A stretch of 64,000 nt of DNA from Ampullaceana balthica (Eukaryota > Mollusca > Gastropoda > Lymnaeidae). Position numbers and translations under genes: made by a program. Below are positions 32,453 to 45,400 of the stretch, piece by piece; the first letter of the stretch is position 1; the number at the start of each line of letters is the position of its first letter. The stretch is taken from NCBI GenBank assembly GCA_944989445.1, contig CALYLW010000438.1:372001-436000 (forward strand), given 5' to 3'. The notes under the pieces were generated by a model that was not told the origin of the DNA, did not search any database, and saw nothing but the letters and a program-made list of their open reading frames with translations.

Positions 32453-34469
32453 CTGTGTAAAAAGCAAAACGATCAAATTAGTTATTTACTTCATTTACTT
32501 TCTGTTCATTTTACTTATATAAATATGTGTTCATTTTACTTATCAGATGATGATGTGTTCATTTTCTTCTTTTTTTGATATTAAGCGTGGCTTTCAAATT
32601 GATATAAGCTATTTATAAACTGTTTAAAATAATTTAATATTACAACCTTTACCATTTAGCCTATTAGATGTCAGTAAAATATACTTAACTAAAGAATACA
32701 AAATGAATAAAATCCAAAAAAAGTTACCTTTTTTTAAAACTTAGAAGTAAAAGCATAATTTATTTAATATTAAAGACAGTTTTCTTTTTAGGACTGACTT
32801 AAATAATTTGGGAAACCTTTGAGTATATTTTGTGTGATGAATGTGTGTGGCAGTTTTATTCCAGAAGACATTAAGTTACATTATCTAAGCTATATATATA
32901 TATGTTGACCATTTCTGTGATAGAATCTCCTCTACCTAGTCTAATCTTATAACATGGCACAGCCCTGCTAATAATTTATCACTTATAATGGGTCTTTTAA
33001 CAAATATTATTCATGCCAGTAAAATGTGTTTTTATTTTCTAACAATTAACATTTAAAAAAAATATCCTATATTTTTGTTGTTTGTTTTCAACAAGAGGTT
33101 CACAATTTTTTTGAACGGGTTTCTGTTACAAAAACTCGTATATATAGATATATATATATATACATTATATTATTATATTATAATTATTAAATAAATGATA
33201 CTCTCTGCTTGTTCATTTTAATATATACCTGCTATGATTGGTTATCTTGATATTTTGCTGTAGCCAATAGGAGTTGATCATTGACTGGATCAGACTGAGG
33301 TCCAGTTCAGCATCTGTGGCAAACATCTATTCCTGTGTGTAGTTTGTACAGATATCATATGATGTTGTCAGTGAGACAATTGTTTATTTCATTGTTATCC
33401 TCCCTGTGAGTATCTCTACCTTTGCACCCACCCCCGAAAATTTAATAATATTAAACAACTAAAAGTAAAAAAACTATTCAAGGAGAAGCACTGAATATAA
33501 AAAGGAAATTTAAGTAATGCAACCTTTTCCATACAATCTTTTCCGTGCAATCTTTTACACGCAATCTTTTCCATTGAACATCAATCCGACTGTACCGCCG
33601 CTGTAGTGTAAACAGCATAAAATGTGCAGAAAAAAAAATCCAAGGTTCACTCAACAAATGTCCCATTTATGAAATCTTCGATAAGAGAATAGGTCTTATA
33701 TAAGTCATCTGGTCACACACTGATGATTTCTGAACGCCATGATTCAAATAATGTTTAATGTAGACAGACAAAGAATAATTTAAAGATACATTTAATAGAT
33801 GGACTGACATTGTGTTGATATGATGTGTTATGCAATGTAGTCTGTCTCCAGGAATAAGGACCTTGTCACTTGTGTTATCATTAATCATAATCTTCCAATG
33901 AAATCTGGCTCAAAGAATAAGGAAACGGTCACTTGAGCCATTATTTATTGTCATCTTCCAATTACCCAGTGCATTTATAGTGTTCTCCTACTGTGTTAAC
34001 TCATCTCTGAAACATCACGGTTGTACTTGTGTAGGAAACTTTGTTTTTGATGTTTGTCCTGCTATGTCTATGTTTAGAGAATGGTGTTTCTTTACATGCA
34101 AGTTTTTATCTTATCAGTCATAATTCTCCAGTCCTATACCAAAGTATGCACTTCGAACTAATATGCCAAGACTGATGATTCTTTGCTATATTTTGTTCAT
34201 CAAATGAAAACATTGATTTCATGTACGACACCTTTAAAACAAGTGTGAAAGGATTTGTTAGTTGATGTATTAAACATTGCCTTCCCTCACACATTAAAAT
34301 AGCATGATTTACACCTGGCATATTTATTACAACAGTGATTTTAAAAAACAATAACATTAAAAATTAATCCTTGGTACATGTACTTTTAAATTTGATCATG
34401 TCTGTGTTAAATGAGATTATATTATATTTATATGACAATCTCCATGTGTATCTGATCTAATCCCCCTTG
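32453..34469. other. Intergenic stretch without a gene
   Basis: (TA)n runs near 32890 and 33140-33165, and a short triplicated TTTTCCATACAATC-like motif near 33526-33573. No coding region is supported. Confidence 0.5.
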
Positions 34470-35292
34470 GTACTTGAATCTGACCTTAGCCACAAATACT
34501 TAGATGACCAGTACTTGACCTTAGCCAGAGAAACGTAGATGACCAATACCTGACCTTGGCCACAAAGACTTAGATGACCAGTACCTGACCTTTGCCACAG
34601 AAACTTAGATGACCAATACCTGACCTTGGCCACAAAGACTTAGATGACCAGTACCTGACCTTTGCCACAGAAACTTAGATGACCAATACCTGACCTTGGC
34701 CACAAAGACTTAGATGACCAGTACCTGACCTTTGCCACAGAAACTTAGATGACCAATACCTGACCTTGGCCACAAAGACTTAGATGAATAGTACCTGACC
34801 TTTGCCACTGAAACTTAGATGACCAGTACCTGACCTTGGCCACAGAAACTTAGATGACCAATACCTGACCTTTGCCACAGAAACTTAGATGACCAATACC
34901 TGACCTTGGCCACAAAGACTTAGATGACCAGTACCTGACCTTAGCCAGAGAAACGTAGATGACCAATACCTGACATTGGCCACAAAGACTTAGATGACCA
35001 GTACCTGACCTTTGCCACAGAAACTTAGATGACCAATACCTGACCTTGGCCACAAAGACTTAGATGAATAGTACCTGACCTTTGCCACTGAAACTTAGAT
35101 GACCAGTACCTGACCTTGGCCACAGAAACTTAGATGACCAATACCTGACCTTTGCCATAGAAACGTAGATGACCAATACCTGACTTTGGCCACAGAAACG
35201 TAGATGACCAATACCTAACTTTGGCCACAGAAGCTTAGATGACCAATACCTGACCTTGGCCACAGAAACGCAGATGACCAATACCTGACCTT
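34470..35292. repeat. 35-bp minisatellite with 70-bp dimer structure (about 23 units)
   Basis: Units of the type TGACCTTGGCCACAAAGACT then TAGATGACCAGTACC alternate with TGACCTTTGCCACAGAAACT then TAGATGACCAATACC. This gives a 70-bp higher-order period over much of the array. Confidence 0.92.
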
Positions 35293-35399
35293 CAAATTGA
35301 TGTTGCTCCTGTTCCCCACTCAAATATTATTACTATTACTATTGTAAACATGGAACCTCCGGTGGTATATCTTTTTTTTCACTCTCAGCCGCTCCCTAA

Positions 35400-35648
35400 C
35401 AATATCTACATATCTCCTCCTACATCCACATCTCCCCTCCCACATCCACATCTCCCCTCCCACACCCACATCTCCCCCTCCACATCCACATCTCCCCTCA
35501 CACACCCACATCTCCCCCTCACACACCCACATCTCCCACATCCACACCTCCAACATTCACATCTTCATATTCACATCTTCACTACAACATCCACATATCC
35601 CTTCCAACATCCACATCTCCATTTCATCATCCACATCCCACCTCCCAA
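35400..35648. repeat. Irregular C-rich short repeat
   Basis: CACATCTCCCCTCC-type words of 14-17 bp in loose tandem. It appears to be the diverged edge of the following 20-bp array (shared ACATCTCC). Confidence 0.8.
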
Positions 35649-36618
35649 ATCGACATCTCCCTACAAACATCAACATCTCCCTACAAACATCAACATCTCC
35701 CTACAAACATCAACATCTCCCTACAAACATCAACATCTCCCTACAAACATCAACATCTCCCTACAAACATCAACATCTCCCTACAAACATCAACATCTCC
35801 ATACAAACATCAACATCTCCCTACAAACATCAACATCTCCCTACAAACATCAACATCTTCCTACAAACATCAACATCTCCCTACAAACATCAACATCTCC
35901 CTACAAACATCAACATCTCCCTACAAACATCAACATCTTCCTACAAACATCAACATCTCCCTACAAACATCAACATCTCCCTACAAACATCAACATCTCC
36001 CTACAAACATCAACATCTCCCTACAAACATCTACATCTCCCTACAAACATCAACATCTCCCTACAAACATCAACATCTTCCTACAAACATCAACATCTCC
36101 CTACAAACATCGACATCTCCCTACAAACATCGACATCTCCCTACAAACATCAACATCTCCCTACAAACATCAACATCTCCCTGCAAACATCAACATCTTC
36201 CTACAAACATCAACATCTCCCTACAAACATCGACATCTCCCTACAAACATCGACATCTCCCTACAAACATCTACATCTCCCTACAAACATCAACATCTCC
36301 CTACAAACATCGACATCTCCCTACAAACATCAACATCTCCCTACAAACATCAACATCTTCCTACAAACATCAACATCTCCCTACAAACATCAACATCTCC
36401 CTACAAACATCAACATCTCCCTACAAACATCTACATCTCCCTACAAACATCTACATCTCCCTACAAACATCAACATCTTCCTACAAACATCAACATCTCC
36501 CTACAAACATCAACATCTCCCTACAAACATCGACATCTCCCTACAAACATCAACATCTCCCTACAAACATCGACATCTCCCTACAAACATCGACATCTCC
36601 CTACAAACATCTACATTT
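35649..36618. repeat. 20-bp minisatellite (about 48 units)
   Basis: Unit CTACAAACATCAACATCTCC with substitution variants (CGACATC, CTACATC, TCTTCC) and no change in period. Because 3 x 20 bp lacks stops on the + strand, it creates a 431-codon open frame that I do not regard as a gene. Confidence 0.95.
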
Positions 36619-37479
36619 CCCCTCTTTCAAAACCAAAGAAAATAAAAACTCAAACGTTTTAATTGTGGGAATATTGCATGCTAAGGAATTGACATTGTAT
36701 GAAAAATCAAAGTTGTTTATGTATTTGTCTATTCATAATATTTATAACAATAGTGATTCTTTTAATTAGTTTCATTTAACAAATTATTGAGGTTGTTAAC
36801 TTTTAAAAGAAAGTAAAATTTAACATACATGAGTTCATCCATCATCACTGCTTTAATTCAATTTGATGCATTTCTTGGGTAGGGGGGATGGTGGGCTAGA
36901 TTCTTTTTTGCCCCCCTCCACGAAATAAAAAAACACAACAAAATTAGTTAATTACACAAAAGTATACATTTGGCATTATATTTTGATGAAAATATCTACA
37001 AAATATGGAATATTTTAAAATTATTTAAATGTTTTTCATGAAAATTTATAGTAACCAATTCAGATTTTTTTTGGAGAATAGTTAAGATGGATTCTAATCA
37101 GATGTATCCTTTTTTAAAATCTTGCTAATGGAGCTTTTAATTATGTTATTTATTATATCTATACATTTTTAAATAAATCAATGTGGAAAGTCTATGTATT
37201 GCCATTAACACTAGAAATAAAGACTATATCCTTATATCTATGTAACTTGTAATCTCACTTGTACTTAAATATACACATAGATACATTTCTGTTTGTACTT
37301 CAATATCCTCGTACATGTAGATGATATACACTTTGTATTTCCATACCCTTATCCATGTAGAAGATACTGTAGCATGTGCCGCACATTACATTGATATAGA
37401 TTGTGTACTGTACATGTACCGCACATTACATTGACATAGATTGTGTACTGTACATGGTGTGCAACCTTTGTTTGTCACA
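36619..37479. other. Intergenic stretch without a gene
   Basis: AT-rich. A roughly 53-bp imperfect duplication with TGTACATGTACCGCACATTA lies at 37375-37460. Confidence 0.5.
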
Positions 37480-37529
37480 GTCTTTTATATCAGGGACATC
37501 ATTTCGTGTCTTGCTAACTGGAGCTGCTC

Positions 37530-37870
37530 AGCTGGTTACATGGTGGCACGAATCTACCCACTACCGCCTCAAGAATTTAGACAGTTGACATACGGTAGCA
37601 CGATTCTACCAACTGCTGCTGCAAGAATTTTGACATTTGACATACGGTGGCACTAATCTACCAACTGCTGCTGCAAGAATTTTGACAGTTGACATACGGT
37701 GCCACGATTCTACCCACTACCACTTCAAGCATTTTGACAGTTGACATAAGGTGGCACGATTCTACCAACTAACGCAAGCATTTTGACAGTTGACATATGG
37801 TAGCACGAATCTACCCACTTCCGTTGCAAGAATTTTGACAGTTGACTTACGGTGGCACAATTTGACATGA
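37530..37870. repeat. Degenerate roughly 60-bp tandem repeat (about 5-6 units)
   Basis: Recognised by TTTTGACAGTTGACATACGG, GGCACGATTCTACC and CTGCTGCAAGAA. Confidence 0.8.
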
Positions 37871-37894
37871 CAGCTTAGTTGTATTCAGTGAGAT

Positions 37895-38212
37895 CAGAAT
37901 TTAGGTATTGGAATGAAATCATTTCCTATATTCTGGGTATTGAGGTGAGATCATATCCTAGGTATTGGGGTGATATCCTAGGTATTGGGATGATACCCTA
38001 GGTATTGGAGAGAGATCATATCCTAGGTATTGGGGTGAGATCATATCCTAGGTATTGGGATGATATCCTAGGTATTGTGGTGAGATCATATCCTAGGTAT
38101 CGGGGTGATATCCTAGGTAATGGGATGATATTCTAGGTATTGTGGTGAGATCATATCCTAGGTATTGTGGTGAGATCATATCCTAGGTATCGGGGTGATA
38201 TCACATCCCGGG
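37895..38212. repeat. Compound repeat of 17-19 and 25-bp units
   Basis: Words of GATCATATCCTAGGTATTGG plus GGTGA, alternating with shorter GATATCCTAGGTATTGG units. Confidence 0.8.
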
Positions 38213-38574
38213 CGGTTAACTCCATTCATAAGATGAAAGCAAGACTTTCACACATCAAACAAACAGATCTCGAAAATTGGATTCCAAAGTTCTGACTTTA
38301 ACCACTCATGCGAGTAAGGACCATCTATCTGAACATGGTCATACTATATCTAGAAATGTTTTGTTCAGACCATTTATTGGCAGAAAAGAATTTAAACACA
38401 AGTGTAAACAATAAACAGAAAATTTGTGTTTTTAATGGCCCGCTTGTGTTGAGAAATATGCTTGTATAAATATATTGATGAATCTTTGAATATATTGTAG
38501 ACATTTGTGAAACCAATAATGTGAGTGATTTTGGTCATTTGTATATTTTGGTGCTGGTGCTGAAATGTTTTGTA

Positions 38575-38705
38575 ACCCAGGTAATATCCATAGTTCAAAA
38601 TGTGATATTGTGTCAGAAAAGGGAATATCCGTAGTTCAAAATGTGATATTGTGTCAGGATTGGGAATATCCGTAGTTCAAAATTTGATATTGTGTCAGGA
38701 TTGTC
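38575..38705. repeat. 41-bp tandem repeat (3 units)
   Basis: Unit with AATATCCGTAGTTCAAAATG and TGATATTGTGTCAGGATTGG. Confidence 0.85.
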
Positions 38706-38882
38706 CTTGAACTTGTTGAGCAGCTCTAGATTTGATCAAATAAAAGTTTTATACAAACTCTTCATCGCCTTTATTTTTTTTGGATATTATTTGTTTTAGC
38801 GTACCATCATGTGTTTTAAACAACATTTAGTCTATCAGGACCATCATGTGTTTTAAACATCTAGTCCATCATCTTTTGCTTA

Positions 38883-39316
38883 TGGGCCGTCCATAAATGA
38901 CGTCACGCGATTTTGGCCAATTTTTCAACCCCCCCCCCTTTCGTCACGCGTCGTCACAAAAACTTAGACCCCCCCCTCCAATATGTCACAAAACTTAGCC
39001 CCCCCTCCCCCATAAAAGCTGTATTTTTTTATTTGAAAAAGAGCATGTTTCAAACCACTTTTTTGTCATTTAATTATGTATTTAGTGTAAGGTTTCACTC
39101 TAATGTTGTCACAAGTGTGAAACCAGGTTAAACGTCATAAAATCGTAAAATAAATTGTAAGAAATCAAATATTTAAGTGGAACTTTTATTTAAGTTGCGA
39201 GTTATGATGTCACGTCAAATTTCTCAAACACCCCCCTCCCCCTCGTCACACATCGTCACAAATGTGTGGACCCCCCCTCCCCCCCTAGGTGCGTGACATC
39301 ATTTATGTACGGCCCC
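38883..39316 (+). mobile_element. 3-bp-TSD MITE, most complete copy (434 bp)
   Basis: The ends are TGGGCCGTCCATAAATGACG and CATCATTTATGTACGGCCCC. The duplication TTA lies at 38880-38882 and 39317-39319. It contains the family's C-rich blocks and GTCACAAAAACTTAG motif and has no ORF. Confidence 0.88.
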
Positions 39317-39319
39317 TTA

Positions 39320-41135
39320 CACAATATTACTTTAACTCAAATTCAGACTTCCCATCTACAAAATTTACTCTTTCAAAACTTACTCTTTACACATAAAGGA
39401 TAACGCTGTCAATATTCCCTCTAAAATGTATTCTGTCAACATTTAGTCATTTGCTCTAGCAACTTCTGACCAATGTCACTTTCAGGAGACCCGACGTTTG
39501 CTCAACGCCGCAGTTATTCCGCCCACAGTGAGGGAGAAAGATTTCAGCGTTCAGCCAAAGTTTCCCTGGCAACGCAAAGTTTTAAAAAAATCGAAGTGCC
39601 CAATCACCAGTCTCCCTCTCTCTCTCTCTCTCTTGTTGAGAATCCAACACTTGACAAGAGCAAAGAGTCTTGTGCGGCCATGATTACTTCTAGGCTTCCA
39701 GTGACTCGGTGAACACAAGCAGACGTTGTGGTCAGAAAACTGTGTTGGACACAGGACATAGACGGAACAAGCCACACATCATTGGTAACTAGTCAATACA
39801 GCCTGGCAAAGTAAAGGACATTTATATGTCTGTCATTGCGTGTCGAATTGAAAAACAAAAGCAGGGGACGCGTTGATTTATTTCGGAGTTCTGCTGTTTA
39901 ACTCTTGGTAGCCAGCCATGTGTCTTTAGTTGGTGTTTTCGTTTGAGCTCTTCAAGGAATCATCATTCAACTTGAATTTCAAGTGTCTAGATGGGAGATG
40001 TCATGGGACATCAAGCGACTGATTGCGAAAAATTTCCTGTGATTTTGTCTTATGGGCGTTCATTAGAAATGGTGTTTAGATTTGAGTTATATGGGGTGTA
40101 ATGTGTTCTAGATTTAATTTTCTTTTTTTTTAGTGGATATGTGTCTTGATGTGTGATATATTGGGTGTAATGTCTTCTACATTGTTTTTTGTTTTTTTTA
40201 AAAATAGAATTCGTTGATATCGTGTCTAGATGTGTGACATATGAGGTGCAATGTGTTCTAGATTATTGTTTTAAAAAAATAGAATTCGTGAATATCTTTT
40301 CTTGATTTCAGATATATGGGGGTAGTGTGTTCTATGGTAGTGTGTTCTATGTTTTTTAAAAATATTTTTATTATTATAGAATTCTTGAATCCGTGTCTAG
40401 ATTTTAAGTATGCATGAATTTCGTTGTCCTAGTTTGAAGTACTTCTTTGGAAATCTTGTCTAAAAATTTAAGTTAGTGGTTCTTACACGTAAAACAAAAA
40501 CTCAGATCATATGAAAAATAAATATGTATACAGATTTTTATTGATATAAAGCTATATGAAAGGCAATGATAATTGTCAGGAATAAATATAAAACGTCCGC
40601 TCCCGCTAACAGCAACAAGCAAGGGACAAACTATTGGTTAGCAAAATAGGATTATTACCTTCATGTCGTTAATTCAGACCGCACAAAAATGTTCTTTTTA
40701 TATTGTGTGTTGAAACGGAAGCTTGGAGTTTCCGCCTTATGCGAAGGATTGAGAGAGCGCTGCCAACATTGTGCGCGACTCAGAGTTATTGATTAACATT
40801 GAGTCCGGTTGACTATTGCATGAGAGATTTAATCAAATGATGGATCTCCATCGCTAGCGTTGATTTAAACAACAAATCACGCATTGCTTTTATGGCTTGT
40901 AATGTCAGAGCCGTTTTCCAGTTGGTTACATATTTGGGCCTTGTCTTAATGTCTTCCTTAGCAACCGGCAACAACAGCATTTTAGTGTCTTTTAGGAATC
41001 GTGTCCTGACTTGCGCTATGTGTGGTACTTCAGGCCATTTCATGGTCGTCAACCCTATTCAGAGGCGGAGTTTAATACCTAACATAGGTTGCCAGACAGA
41101 AGACAAAGGGGCTACAGATATACTCTCATACTAGT
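39320..41135. other. Gene-free or undetected 5' region
   Basis: Slightly less AT-rich patches occur at 39480-39760 and 40680-41060. A possible single exon at 39486 is discussed in the findings. (CT)n lies at 39618-39634. Several G(T)GTTCTAGATT-type words recur at 40100-40390, suggesting an old tandem repeat of about 85-130 bp. Confidence 0.4.
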
Positions 41136-41143
41136 CATACACT

Positions 41144-41286
41144 CAGGGCCGGACTAACACTCTCTCTCTATATATATATATAAAGCCTTAAACCATTTTT
41201 TAAAGAATACTTACTTAATTGTAATTACATAAGGGCGCAATTTTTCACTTTTGCATGGAGTGGTTCAAAGGCTAAGTCCGGCCCTG
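41144..41286. mobile_element. hAT-type MITE (143 bp) with perfect 8-bp duplication
   Basis: The ends are CAGGGCCGGACTAAC and GGCTAAGTCCGGCCCTG. The duplication CATACACT lies at 41136-41143 and 41287-41294. A (TC)n/(TA)n tract lies inside. Confidence 0.92.
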
Positions 41287-41528
41287 CATACACTGTCATT
41301 TAAATCTGTTAACTTCTTTTCAATTATCAGTCTTCGGAGTCTACTCAAAGTTTCCTGAATAATGTTAGAGTACAAAAGGAAGGTAAGGTAGTTATTTGGG
41401 CCATGAGATAAGGAGCATAACAACCAATGAGAAGCCTCGGTTCATGTTATCAGAAATTTTCTTAAGGCAGAATTTAAGATGATGGAACAGATTTTTGAAA
41501 GGTAAACATAAAAGTAAAATTCCCTTTC

Positions 41529-41660
41529 CAGATCATGGTCATGGGGCAAGTGAAGCAGCGCTCACAATTTTCTGTAGTCCCGGCATTCGAGGGGATGGTG
41601 GTGTTAGCACAATGCTCAGTCCACTTTAACCCAATTTATCTGGACTCAGGGAAACCCTTT
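41529..41660 (-). mobile_element. SINE fragment (minus strand)
   Basis: GGGGCAAGTGAAGCAGCGCT and the surrounding sequence match the middle of the 6061 SINE family in reverse orientation. Confidence 0.6.
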
Positions 41661-41739
41661 ACCCACGGGAAGTTGTTTCACCCCGCCTTTTACTTGCATT
41701 ACTTCTCATCGTTTTTTCCTAGTGTTATCCCAGTGCCTA

Positions 41740-42013
41740 GGGGCAAAGTGGTCACGTGGCATGCGCCCTCGGCTGCCGATGGTCAAGTTTTCGAATCTCC
41801 GTGCAAGCAGTTATTTGTTGCCGGGGCCAAGGGTGTCCTTTAGTCCACCCAGCTCCGAATAGTTACATGACAGTAGTTATGGAAACAAAGACGGCTGGGA
41901 ATAACATTGAACCCTCATAGCCATGGCTCTGTCACTTGCTACCAGACCGGCATGATCTCTGGATGCAATACCGTAATCTTCTGTATAGAAGGAGTGTCTG
42001 TATAAATAAGACA
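41740..42013 (+). mobile_element. SINE copy (plus strand)
   Basis: It has an A-box region AAAGTGGTCACGTGGCATGC, a B-box-like GTTTTCGAATCTCC, CCCAGCTCCGAATAGTTACA, and the LINE-shared 3' end AATCTTCTGTATAGAAGGAG followed by ATAAGACAAG. Confidence 0.75.
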
Positions 42014-42386
42014 AGCCATTATCATAATGGCTTCCCTGTTTAACTATGGATTGTTAACAATAGAATGTTGATTTTAAATTATATTAAAAAAAACATTAAT
42101 AAAATAAAAGTTTAGGGGGAATCATTCACTTATTTTCATAATCTATCTTTGATAATTGTGTATCTCTTGTATTTCTTACACTCAACGACACTGGATCAAT
42201 AACGTCTTGGAGCAATTCTCTTCAGTTCACGGACAACTAATCTGTGCTCTCGTTTGTGAAACATTTGTAACCATTTCGGTTTAGAGAGTCTTGGAATTTA
42301 CACATTGCGTGAAAACACTTACACACACAACTGCACCTGAAATAATCAGGTCACGGTGACCTGCTGACAGCCATTAGACTAAATTT
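42014..42386. promoter_or_regulatory. Immediate upstream region of the cysteine-rich gene
   Basis: The 373 bp before the start codon. I see no canonical TATA box at a plausible distance. The TGACCTGCTGACAG word just upstream is not interpretable alone. Confidence 0.3.
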
Positions 42387-42461
42387 ATGGCGACGGTCCT
42401 GTTTCTGGCGGTGACGCTCCTGACGTGTTTTACATGGGTCTCCAGCTCCAAAGATGACCAG
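42387..42461 (+). CDS. Cys-rich gene exon 1 (signal peptide)
   Basis: 25 codons: a short n-region, a hydrophobic core (VLFLAVTLLTCFTWV) and a small-residue cleavage region (SSS). Donor GTAAGT, phase 0. Confidence 0.8.
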
Positions 42462-45400
42462 GTAAGTCAGAGCAGTGAATAATGGGAGCGGGGCCGTAAC
42501 ATAATGTTTTCCTCCTTATGTTAAGATGGCCGATGTAGCCAAATAAATCCCCTCCCCCATACAGAGTCTCTCCCCCCTCCCGGCGGGTTTATTTTAAAAT
42601 AAAACCTCCGGGGGAGAGGAATATTTTCCTTTAGTTTAAATTAAATTGTCACATACCCTGTAAAATAAAATGTCTCCCCAAAAAATAAATCCGCCCATCA
42701 CACTTTCAACACAACACAAATGGTCATTAAAAACACACGAATGGTAATAATCACACGTGTTTACTTTAATACTGTTTATGGTAGTGGCGTAGCTAGAGAG
42801 ATATGAGGAGGGTGAGGACTACACCGTTTGACATCATCTAAGGGGCGTGACAAATGTTAAAAAACTGTATATTTGCTTGATTTTGCTTTAATTTTTAACA
42901 GTGTGTTCCCTCAAAATTGAAGTGCAATCTTTGTGTTGTGTTTCTCATCACTTGTATACAAAGGCAGTTGTGTTTGGTGTATAAAGGCAGATATTTTTTT
43001 GTGGAAAATGCATGAGTTGTTGGTGCTATTCTTAGATAAGGTAAAACCACACAATCTCCATTCTTCAGCAGAAATTCGCAGTGGAAGACGGGAAGTGGGG
43101 GGGGGGCTATTCCATGAATTTAACGTATCGGGTGACACCAACCCCAGCTACGCCACTGATTGTTTAAATGTTTGACCCGATTTTATTGCAGTCTTAAGTT
43201 TTTGAGTGTTGTGTGTTCTGAGCCGGCTACACTAAAAGTTGTTTTCTTTAAAAGATCTTTTTACCGATACTTTTATTATATTTCAAAGGTCTACTTGAAA
43301 ACTTTAGAATTTTACAAACCTTGGCTACTTGGATTTGTTAAATTTTCTGCTGTAAATTTTGTAAACATTACCGGTAAAAGACGGTAATGGTATTTTTAAA
43401 TTATTCTATGCACACATAGAAATCGTGTAAGTGCTTACCATATGGGCTACTCAGAAACGTAAAGAGTGAATTACATATTCCAAGACATCAGTGTCACTAT
43501 CTCGTATTACTGGATCATCTGTGTTTTTCAGTTCATTTGTTAGTTATTTTTTAAAATAACTCTGGGCAACCAACCATCCCTAAAAAGGTGTCTTTCGGGG
43601 CATGCACCCCCTTTGCCCTCAACTTGTTACGCCCTTGACTAAGCTTATGGCAGTTGAATTTCCAATAATCATTACACAAATGCATGTAGCACAAATACAA
43701 AATATATTGCGCATCATAAACGTTAATAAAACACTTATCTATAATTTCATATAACCAAGCAGAGGCTTCACTAGGGTTGGTGTCAACCGGGGCGGTAGCT
43801 CATGGTGTCACCCCGTCACGACTTAACCCATAGAACTCCTCCGAGTCTTCCAGTGCCAAATGACGGAAACATATAGTATTTTACATTTTGGTGTCAACCC
43901 TTGTGATAATTTCATCCGGTGCGGTCCGCACCCTTCGCACGCCCTTAGTGACGCCACTGCTTAGTGTAACTTTCTAATTAATTTCGTGACGGTGATCAGT
44001 AAAATACCACACAACAAAAGAGCGCTGATGAAAATTGGAGACGCTTGTTCTGATAGGTGCTAATGTTTCAAAATGGACTGCCAATGAGGTATAGCGCTCT
44101 TATGTTATGCGCCCATTTGTAGTCGCTCTTTCATCGTGCGCTTTTTAATGACATGTGACAACAATGTAAAGAAGGAAAATTTTCCCAAAATATGTCAGAC
44201 AAGACTTGAACTAAAAAAAAAGTTTATTAATTAATTGAATGATATTTTTAAAGTTTAAATCTTGTCTGTCATACTTTAATAACATTTATTAATTAAAAAA
44301 AATATTCTAACCTTTGAACGTGTCCAAAATTTAAGTGTAAATTTACTTACTTTTGTAACTTTCAAAATTAAAGTCAATCATTTTTAAAGAATTATTTAAG
44401 CCGGAATAGGTATAACGTGACATTTTGACTCCAAAATTATTCGAGTAAATTCTCACTATCTTTCCCAGATGAGGAGTTAGGTACGCGCGAGGCCTGATGC
44501 AACAATTACCCCCGCGCCCCCCCCCCTAAGATTAGATCAATTCTTGGGCAAACTCAGTAGTGCAATATCTACCGGCTCTTTTGTTACTAAAATATAGTCT
44601 CAAGTCTGAAACGCGGGACCCCCCTAAGCGCGGGGTCTGGGGCGATTGCCCCAGCTGCCACCCGAAAGGCCGCTCTTGATCTTTCCCTCTTTTACCAAAA
44701 TTAAATAAAGGATTCAGTAACTAAAGGGGGGGGGTATTTTAACTCTGGAGGCTTTATTTTAAAACAAACTCTGTGGTTGGAGACTTTATTTCGTGACACC
44801 GGCCTCTCTCCAACTTGATAATACAAGTCTAAATGTGATCAAAAATTTGTAGCAATTTCTTGTCATACTAGTACTATCATTTATAAAATAAACAATACAG
44901 ATTCTGTCAATTTAATGTTGGATAAATGTATTATTAAATGTTGGAGTAATGTGCTAAGGAAATCGGAAAAAAAACTATTAGAAACCTACACATTAAAATA
45001 ATACAACTAAAATGACGGTGAATGAAAACGAGGTGTCCCAATATCACAGTGAGAACAAATAATCTAATGTCAATATCGTATTTGGTAAGTGTACACTAAA
45101 ATAAATCATCACAAATAATATAATGTCAATATCGTTTTGGATAAGTTTACAATAAAAGAACTCATTCCAAATATATCAGATACATTTAAAGTGAAGAGCA
45201 ATCTATTGTGTCAATATTATCACTAAATTCTCTCAATGTATCGAATACTGAAAAAACGAGTCTCTTCACACACTCAACAAAAAGGGGCATTACACTTTAA
45301 CTAAAGTTTTATTACTTCTTGAAATAAATGGATATAATAATCAAGTTGTCCCATTTGCTTGCGGTTTGTCTATTTGATAAATATTTGGTAATCAGAAAGT

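Noticed and set aside
35350..36645. 431-codon open frame
   Set aside because: It is the translation of a 20-bp tandem array (period three units = 20 codons). No splice, domain or composition support.
40813..41134. Overlapping open frames on both strands
   Set aside because: No domain, no convincing splice sites, and the frame runs toward a MITE. I could not support either.
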